Positions 59,131-64,000 of a DNA stretch of 64,000 nucleotides are shown one piece after another. The translations under genes and the position numbers were made by a program. The notes beneath the pieces were generated by a model, which made no database searches, had not been told where the DNA came from, and saw only the letters and a list, made by a program, of their open reading frames with translations. Source of the DNA: RUG563 sp045589355 (GTDB lineage: Bacteria > Bacillota > Clostridia > Christensenellales > Aristaeellaceae); contig JAZNOW010000019.1 of the NCBI GenBank assembly GCA_045589355.1, positions 1 to 64,000 on the forward strand, written 5' to 3'. Numbering within the stretch: the stretch's first letter is position 1; the number at the start of each line of letters is the position of its first letter.

Positions 59131-59827
59131 AGTACGGCCTCCCTTCTACCCGGGTACGGTGGTTGTAGAACATGGTCATGCCGCCGTCGGCACGCAGGTC
59201 CGAGCCGGAAAGAAGCGCGGCGTCCTCCGTCAGCAGGAAGCCGATCAGCCCGTTCAGGCAGCCGGCAGCGGGCATTTTCCGCTCCGGATAGCGCATATCC
59301 AGACCAAAGTACAGATTGGACACATCGCTTTTCAGGTCCGGGTCGTCGCCGGTAACGCCCCGCTGGATGAAGTAGGTGCGCACGCCGGATGTGCCGTAAT
59401 CCTGGTTGATTTCCCGGTTGAGCATCTGCACGGCGCCGCAGCCCATGCTGAAGAGCATCCCTTTTCCCACCGGCTTTTCTGCATGGATGCTGTTGAGGAA
59501 AATCAGACTGCCCTGGCGGCTTTCCCGCAGGATGCCGCCAAACACCTTGGCCACGCACCAGGCGGCCATGGGCCCTTCGTTCCGGGCCAGACTCCAGTCT
59601 GCTTCCGTTACTTCCAGGATGCCGCCCCGGATGGCCGGGGGAGCGGGGTGGAGCACGGCCAGCAGGTTTTCCCGGTAAGGCTGGGCCCAGGTGGAAAGCG
59701 CCTGTTCATCCCAAAGGCATACGTCTTGCGGCACGCATTCCACCCGGTAGCCTTTTTCCTGCAGCCAGGCCCGGGCGGACTGTGCGTCCGGGCCCCGCAG
59801 GTCGGTAATGATGATGATATTCTTCAT
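59108..59827 (-). CDS. Degenerate SDR-like protein
   Basis: The 239-residue protein has an SDR-like fold (IIIITDLRGPDAQSARAWLQEKG at the start, LIFLNSIHAEKPVGKG in the middle, a C-terminal SGSDLRADGG). It lacks the TGxxxGxG cofactor loop and the Tyr-x-x-x-Lys pair: Phe-Ser-Met stands where Tyr is expected. It overlaps the active SDR gene, so it may be a non-catalytic partner subunit. The ATG at 59827 lies nine bases after the dehydratase stop; an upstream TTG at 59845 is possible. Confidence 0.7.
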   Translation of the reverse strand: MKNIIIITDLRGPDAQSARAWLQEKGYRVECVPQDVCLWDEQALSTWAQPYRENLLAVLHPAPPAIRGGILEVTEADWSLARNEGPMAAWCVAKVFGGILRESRQGSLIFLNSIHAEKPVGKGMLFSMGCGAVQMLNREINQDYGTSGVRTYFIQRGVTGDDPDLKSDVSNLYFGLDMRYPERKMPAAGCLNGLIGFLLTEDAALLSGSDLRADGGMTMFYNHRTRVEGRPYFEPPAEK

Positions 59828-59835
59828 TATATATA

Positions 59836-61191
59836 TCAGCTCCAAAGCCTGTCGTGTGAGTAAACATCGTCCCAGCGGCTGGTTTCTTCCCAGAGGGTGG
59901 GGTACTGGGGATGGAGGTGTTCCCTGATCACTTCGTCGTTATAGTCGTCAATGCCAAGGCCGGGCTTATCTTCCACTTCAATGTAGCCGTTTTTAACGAT
60001 CTTCTTGGGGGTGCCGATGGTCATATCATCCCACCAGGGTACATCCACGCTGTGGTTTTCCAGCACATAGAAGTTTTCGGTGGCGGCGATGGAATGGACG
60101 CAGGCGTAAGCGGATACGGGGCTTTCGGCCATATGGACGGCCATGGCTACGCCGTGGCGCTGGGCCAGGTCGCCGATCTTTTTGTTTTCCAGAATACCGC
60201 CGGAGGTGAGGATATCGGGGTGGATGACGGAGACGGCACGGCTTTGCAGCAGGGGCTCAAAGCCTTCGGCCAGGTAAATATCTTCGCCGGTGCAAATGGG
60301 CACGGTGGTGGCGTCGGAGAGGCGCTTATACTGGTCGGTATACTGCCAGGGGATCATGTCTTCTGCCCAGGCGATGTTGTACTTTTCAATGCGGCGGCAC
60401 AGCTTGATGCAGTCTTCCACGCCGATGTGGCCGAAATGGTCAATGGCCAGGGGGATTTCGTAGCCGATCACGTCGCGCACCTGCTTCACATACTCTTCCA
60501 GCATGTCAAAGCCCTTTTCCGTTACATGGATGCCAGTGAAGGGGTGGGGGACGTTGTACAGGTCATAGTTGCGGTTGCGCCAGTAGCGCTTTTCTTCTAT
60601 TGTTTTGGCTTCCTGCATTTTGCCCCAGGAAGCATTCATTTCCTCCACCAGGCCAAGCGGAGCGCAGATAGTGCCCTTTTCGCCGAAAAGCTCGCCCAGG
60701 CCCAGGTCCATCTTCAGGAAAGTGAAGCCCATGTCCATGCGGGCCTTGAGGGCCTTGCCCATGTCGGTGCCGGTATGCTTGCCTTCCACGTCGGTGTCGC
60801 AGTAGATGCGCACCTTGTCGCGGTACTTGCCGCCCAGCATCTGGTATACGGGCACGCCGTAGGCTTTGCCGGCCAAATCCCACAGGGCCAGCTCTACGCC
60901 GCACACGCCGCCGCCCTGACGGGCATGGTAGCCAAACTGCTTGATGCGGCGGAACAGCTTTTCGATGTTGCAGGGGTTTTCGCCGATGAGGCGGCTTTTG
61001 AGCATTTCGGCAAAGACGCGGTTGGCGCCGTCGCGCACTTCACCCAGGCCCACAATGCCCTGATTGGTGTAGATCTTCATCAGCGTGCAGTGCATGGGCG
61101 CACCCACCACGTCGGTGAAGCGGATGTCGGTGATCTTCAGATCGGAGGGGTTGGAGAGACGGTTGAAATTGCCGGTGACGATTTCTTGCAT
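59836..61191 (-). CDS. Mandelate racemase/muconate-lactonizing (enolase superfamily) dehydratase
   Basis: The 451-residue protein shows the family N-domain (KIYTNQGIVGLGEV), the barrel with WDLAGKAYGVPVYQMLGG and KMDLGLG, the metal ligands in LAIDHFG, WAEDMIPW and CTGEDIY, and a terminal HMAES acid-base region. It fits acid-sugar dehydratases (galactonate/mannonate type). The ATG at 61191 has AAGGACGG upstream; in-frame codons reach 61347 but cross the promoter. It heads the four-gene operon. Confidence 0.85.
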   Translation of the reverse strand: MQEIVTGNFNRLSNPSDLKITDIRFTDVVGAPMHCTLMKIYTNQGIVGLGEVRDGANRVFAEMLKSRLIGENPCNIEKLFRRIKQFGYHARQGGGVCGVELALWDLAGKAYGVPVYQMLGGKYRDKVRIYCDTDVEGKHTGTDMGKALKARMDMGFTFLKMDLGLGELFGEKGTICAPLGLVEEMNASWGKMQEAKTIEEKRYWRNRNYDLYNVPHPFTGIHVTEKGFDMLEEYVKQVRDVIGYEIPLAIDHFGHIGVEDCIKLCRRIEKYNIAWAEDMIPWQYTDQYKRLSDATTVPICTGEDIYLAEGFEPLLQSRAVSVIHPDILTSGGILENKKIGDLAQRHGVAMAVHMAESPVSAYACVHSIAATENFYVLENHSVDVPWWDDMTIGTPKKIVKNGYIEVEDKPGLGIDDYNDEVIREHLHPQYPTLWEETSRWDDVYSHDRLWS

Positions 61192-61255
61192 GGTGACGTT
61201 CCGTCCTTTCATGAATGTAGAATATTTTGTTTTTTCGGCCCATATATTTGCCCTC

Positions 61256-61284
61256 ATTATAGAGTCTTTTTGTCTCCGATGCAA
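61256..61284 (-). promoter_or_regulatory. Sigma-A promoter of the sugar-acid operon
   Basis: On the minus strand TTGCAT (61284-61279), 17 bases, TATAAT (61261-61256). Confidence 0.7.
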
Positions 61285-61569
61285 GAGCAAAAGGAGGGAA
61301 AATGCCGTTTTTGGCATAATTGTCACACTTTTCATGGGTTTTAGCACTGTGCGGTGATACCCTTTGATTCGGCTGGAGGACTGCCAGATGATACATGAAC
61401 GGCCGGTAATTGAATAAGTGTTTTTACTATTATATATAAAGCGAAAATCATCGTTTAATCATGGAAAAAATGGTCGGAAAATGCTGCAATTGATACGGTT
61501 ACATGGAAAGTGACACGCGGGAATTCTCATATTGAATCACAAAATGTACAAATATTTTCACATGACCCC

Positions 61570-61603
61570 TTGACATGAAATTGATCGAGTGATATTATAT
61601 CAC
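61570..61603 (+). promoter_or_regulatory. Promoter with overlapping palindromic operator
   Basis: TTGACA (61570-61575), 17 bases, TATTAT (61593-61598). The 15-bp perfect inverted repeat GTGATAT-T-ATATCAC (61589-61603) covers the -10 box, so a repressor bound there would block RNA polymerase. A leader of about 200 bases without a recognised gene follows to 61802. 61285-61569 shows no gene or clear motif. Confidence 0.65.
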
Positions 61604-61802
61604 CAATAAAAGACATTGTTTTTTAGTCTTTTTGATCAAACGGGTGGCATTTCTCCGCTATGTGGTGCGTATCCTTTGGCGGGGAAGTTTCTTTTCTTGT
61701 TCGAACCTTTTTAGGCAGGGGAAGGGACAGCCCTCAATGCCCTTGGCGGCATTTTCTCCTGAAAAAGAGAGCACGGGAACAAATGACAGAGGAGATGACA
61801 TT

Positions 61803-62714
61803 GTGAAGGGATTTTTCAGCAATATCTGGCGTAACAGAGCCCACGTGGTGATGGCTCTCCCTGGATTTTTGATCTTGTTCTTCATCATGTATGTGCCTAT
61901 GGCCGGCTTGGTGATGGCGTTCAAACAGTTTGACTACTCTCTGGGTATTTTCGGCAGCCCCTGGGCGGAACCCTGGTACGCCAATATCCAGTTCCTGATC
62001 CAGTCTCAGAAGACGTTCATCAACATCACCAAGAACACGGTTCTGTATTATCTGCTGTTCACGGCTGTGGGTACGGTGCTGAACGTGACGCTGGCCATCA
62101 TGATCGACCAGCTTCGCCTGAAGAAAGCCGCCAAAACCATGCAGACCCTGATGATCATCCCCGTCTTCATCTCCTACGCCGCCGTACAGTTCATCGTGTA
62201 CGCTTTCATCGCCAAGGACACCGGCCTCATCAACAACGCCCTTGGTACCAACTACAGCTTCTACTCCAAGGCTGCCTACTGGCCCTGGATTCTGACCATC
62301 GTGAAGGTCTGGAAAGACACCGGTTACGGCTCCGTGCTGTACATGTCCGTGCTGGCCGGTATCGACACCAGCCTCTACGAAGCCGCCGACATCGACGGCG
62401 CCAACAAGTTCCAGCAGATCCGGCACATCACCCTGCCTTCCCTGATCCCCATGGTCACTGTGATGCTGCTGCTCTCCGTTGGTAACGTGATGCGCTCCGA
62501 CACCGGTCTTTTCTACCAGATCACCCGTAACAGCGGCTTGCTTTACTCCACCACCCAGGTTATTGACTCTTACGTTCTCAACCAGATCTTCAAGAGTTCT
62601 AACCTCGGCTTCCCGGCTGCCACTTCCTTCTTCCAGTCTCTTGTTGGTCTGCTGCTGATGCTCTTTGCCAACTGGACGGTTCGTAAGATTGAACCCGAAA
62701 ATGCCCTGTTCTGA
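61803..62714 (+). CDS. ABC importer permease (LplB-like)
   Basis: The 303-residue permease has six membrane helices and the MalF-type loop EAADIDGANKFQQIRHITLP. It belongs to the LplB/YteP group used for oligosaccharides such as those from pectin or xylan. The start is GTG with GAGGAG eight bases before; an in-frame ATG at 61632 would put 57 odd residues before the normal first helix. No ATPase gene is present: this group uses a shared MsmX-type ATPase encoded elsewhere. Confidence 0.9.
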   Translation: MKGFFSNIWRNRAHVVMALPGFLILFFIMYVPMAGLVMAFKQFDYSLGIFGSPWAEPWYANIQFLIQSQKTFINITKNTVLYYLLFTAVGTVLNVTLAIMIDQLRLKKAAKTMQTLMIIPVFISYAAVQFIVYAFIAKDTGLINNALGTNYSFYSKAAYWPWILTIVKVWKDTGYGSVLYMSVLAGIDTSLYEAADIDGANKFQQIRHITLPSLIPMVTVMLLLSVGNVMRSDTGLFYQITRNSGLLYSTTQVIDSYVLNQIFKSSNLGFPAATSFFQSLVGLLLMLFANWTVRKIEPENALF

Positions 62715-62730
62715 GGAAGGAGTGACAAAC

Positions 62731-63669
62731 ATGGATATGACTGTAAAGACAAACAAGAAGATGCGCGTTCGCAAGCGCCTTACTCCTCAGCAGATCATCG
62801 GCCAGACGGTTCTTTTCATCCTCTTGCTGGCATTCACCGTATTCTGCTTTGCCCCCGTCTTTTTGACCTTCGTTTCCGCCTTTGCGGATGAAATGTCTTT
62901 GGTTCAGAACGGCTTCTCCTTCTGGCCGCAAAAGTGGTCGCTCAACGGTATGAACAGCGTGCTGCGCTACGGCGATAAGCTGCTCACCTCTTATGGCGTC
63001 ACCATCTTCGTTACTGTGTTTGGTACGGCTTTCGGCCTGCTGGTGATGAGTATGTTCGCATATTCCATCAGCCGTCCCGGTTTTGCCCTGAGCCGCTTCC
63101 TCTCCATTTTCCTGCTGATCCCCATGCTGTTCAACGGCGGTCAGCTGAGCGGCTACATGATTTTCACCAACTACTACCACCTCAAGAACAGCATCTTCGC
63201 CCTGATCCTGCCGCTGTGTATTTCCACGATGAATGTTATCATTCTTCGTACGTACATCGTCAACAGCATCCCCGGCGAACTGATGGAAGCGGCCAAGATC
63301 GACGGTGCCGGCGACTACCGCACCTTCTTCCAGATCACCCTGCCCCTGCTCAAGCCCTCTCTGGCTGCCGTAGGGTTCATGATGGCCACTGCCTACTGGA
63401 ATGACTGGCAGAACGCTCTGCTGTACATCTCCGACAATGACAAAAAGCCCCTGCAGCTGCTGCTGGTGAATATTCAGAAGAACATTGAATTCCTGCTGAA
63501 TAACTCCAACGTGCCCGCCTCCGTGCGTGCTGCCATGGGCGGTACCATTCCCCAGTACTCTTCCACCATGTCCACCGTGCTGGTCGTTATCGGCCCCATT
63601 ATGGTGGTATACCCCTTCTTCCAGAAGTACTTCATCAAGGGCCTCACCGTGGGTTCCGTGAAGGGCTAA
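62731..63669 (+). CDS. ABC importer permease (LplC/YtcP-like)
   Basis: The 312-residue second permease has six helices and the loop EAAKIDGAGDYRTFFQITLP, with VFLTFVSAFADE near the first helix as in YtcP/LplC. It is 16 bases after LplB with GGAAGGAG upstream, and forms the heterodimeric channel. The binding protein gene follows. Confidence 0.9.
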   Translation: MDMTVKTNKKMRVRKRLTPQQIIGQTVLFILLLAFTVFCFAPVFLTFVSAFADEMSLVQNGFSFWPQKWSLNGMNSVLRYGDKLLTSYGVTIFVTVFGTAFGLLVMSMFAYSISRPGFALSRFLSIFLLIPMLFNGGQLSGYMIFTNYYHLKNSIFALILPLCISTMNVIILRTYIVNSIPGELMEAAKIDGAGDYRTFFQITLPLLKPSLAAVGFMMATAYWNDWQNALLYISDNDKKPLQLLLVNIQKNIEFLLNNSNVPASVRAAMGGTIPQYSSTMSTVLVVIGPIMVVYPFFQKYFIKGLTVGSVKG

Positions 63670-63694
63670 GGAAAAGAACCATCCCATGTTTCTA

Positions 63695-63716
63695 GCGTTC
63701 CTGTTGAATGGAACGT
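63695..63716 (+). other. Intercistronic hairpin
   Basis: CGTTCC-N8-GGAACG, extended by a G-T pair, without a T run, between the LplC-like and binding-protein genes. Confidence 0.4.
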
Positions 63717-63747
63717 TAAGAATAAAATTTTATAGGAGGAACACACC

Positions 63748-64000
63748 ATGAAGAAACTCGTATCTCTGGTACTGGCTCTGTGCATGCTGCTGTCTGTTGT
63801 AGCAGTTGCCTCCGCCGAAGACAAAGTCGTCATCAACGTGTGGCGCAAGTCTTTCAACCTGGCTACCCCCGATCAGGATCAGGTCAAGAAGGTTGAAGAT
63901 GCTATCAACGCCTACATCGCTGACAAGATCAACGTTGAAATTCGTCTGACCGACATCGGCACCGAATACGAAGATCAGGCTAAGCTGGGTCTGGCCAACA
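63748..64000 (+). CDS. Family 1-type extracellular solute-binding protein (LplA-like), partial
   Basis: The first 84 residues are visible; the gene runs off the right edge. The leader MKKLVSLVLALCMLL ends in ASA (21-23), a signal peptidase I site; Cys12 is followed by no lipobox context. The mature start KVVINVWRKSFNLATP is typical of binding proteins that serve LplB/LplC permeases for oligosaccharides. TAGGAGGA precedes the ATG. Confidence 0.85.
   Translation, partial: MKKLVSLVLALCMLLSVVAVASAEDKVVINVWRKSFNLATPDQDQVKKVEDAINAYIADKINVEIRLTDIGTEYEDQAKLGLAN

Overview
The window looks like chromosome from a G+C-moderate, plant-fibre-using member of the Bacillota (class Clostridia), probably a gut or rumen lineage. 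The reasons are clean AGGAGG-type ribosome sites, TTGaca/TATAAT promoters, frequent GTG and TTG starts, YesM/YesN-type two-component regulation, NupOPQ- and LplBC-type ABC importers and many glycoside hydrolases. Several solute-binding proteins have signal peptidase I type leaders without a lipobox, which fits Christensenellales-like uncultured Clostridia, but this placement is inference. No tRNA, rRNA, CRISPR array, phage or complete IS element was seen.

Layout. 1-469 is non-coding with two tandem terminators. 470-4460 encodes a MacB/FtsX-type ABC exporter with an XRE-type regulator. 4638-6645 (minus) is an ECF sigma factor and its membrane anti-sigma partner behind an ECF-like promoter. 7125-19274 is a long run of mostly plus-strand small enzymes: redox-type and VOC proteins, TfoX domain, a DUF5714-ArsC fusion, a ferredoxin divergent from a Crp/Fnr regulator, NUDIX, an HD-GNAT fusion, an adenosine-deaminase-like protein, four further GNATs, three methyltransferase or hydrolase genes and an AAA ATPase. 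19332-20552 (minus) is a secreted GH10 xylanase. 20828-25660 is a BMP/NupOPQ nucleoside importer. 25844-32774 holds a MATE pump, cytosolic GH5, a beta-helix protein, peptide deformylase, an esterase and a GH29 fucosidase.

33071-42044 is a sugar-sensing and uptake locus. An AraC-type response regulator (plus) faces a YtfQ-like lipoprotein and a YesM-type kinase (minus). Divergent from the kinase is a four-gene YtfQRT-YjfF-like importer. The intergenic region carries an 11-bp direct repeat spaced exactly 21 bp, a natural candidate for AraC-type binding. 42161-42941 is a decayed NCS2 purine permease, followed by a visibly A+T-rich HAD gene between two copies of a 10-bp repeat.

44027-48493 carries a patatin, an Ntn-type amide hydrolase, an SLC13/ArsB-like carrier and a Cys-tailed membrane protein. 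48536-57308 (minus) has two GH3 enzymes flanking a 1069-residue secreted coiled-coil protein, and an orphan FliB-type lysine methylase. 57424-61191 (minus) is a sugar-acid operon of an enolase-superfamily dehydratase, two SDRs (one degenerate) and an RraA-like protein. 61803-64000 is an LplB/LplC/LplA-type oligosaccharide importer that runs off the window.

The theme is polysaccharide use: extracellular xylanase, import of oligosaccharides and furanose-type sugars, cytosolic trimming by GH3, GH5 and GH29, and sugar-acid breakdown. The strongest candidates for something undescribed are the repeat-built coiled-coil surface protein, a GTTGA-N4-TCAAC palindrome shared by the Crp/Fnr gene and a distant hydrolase gene, the sensor-lipoprotein two-component locus, and two unusual domain fusions.
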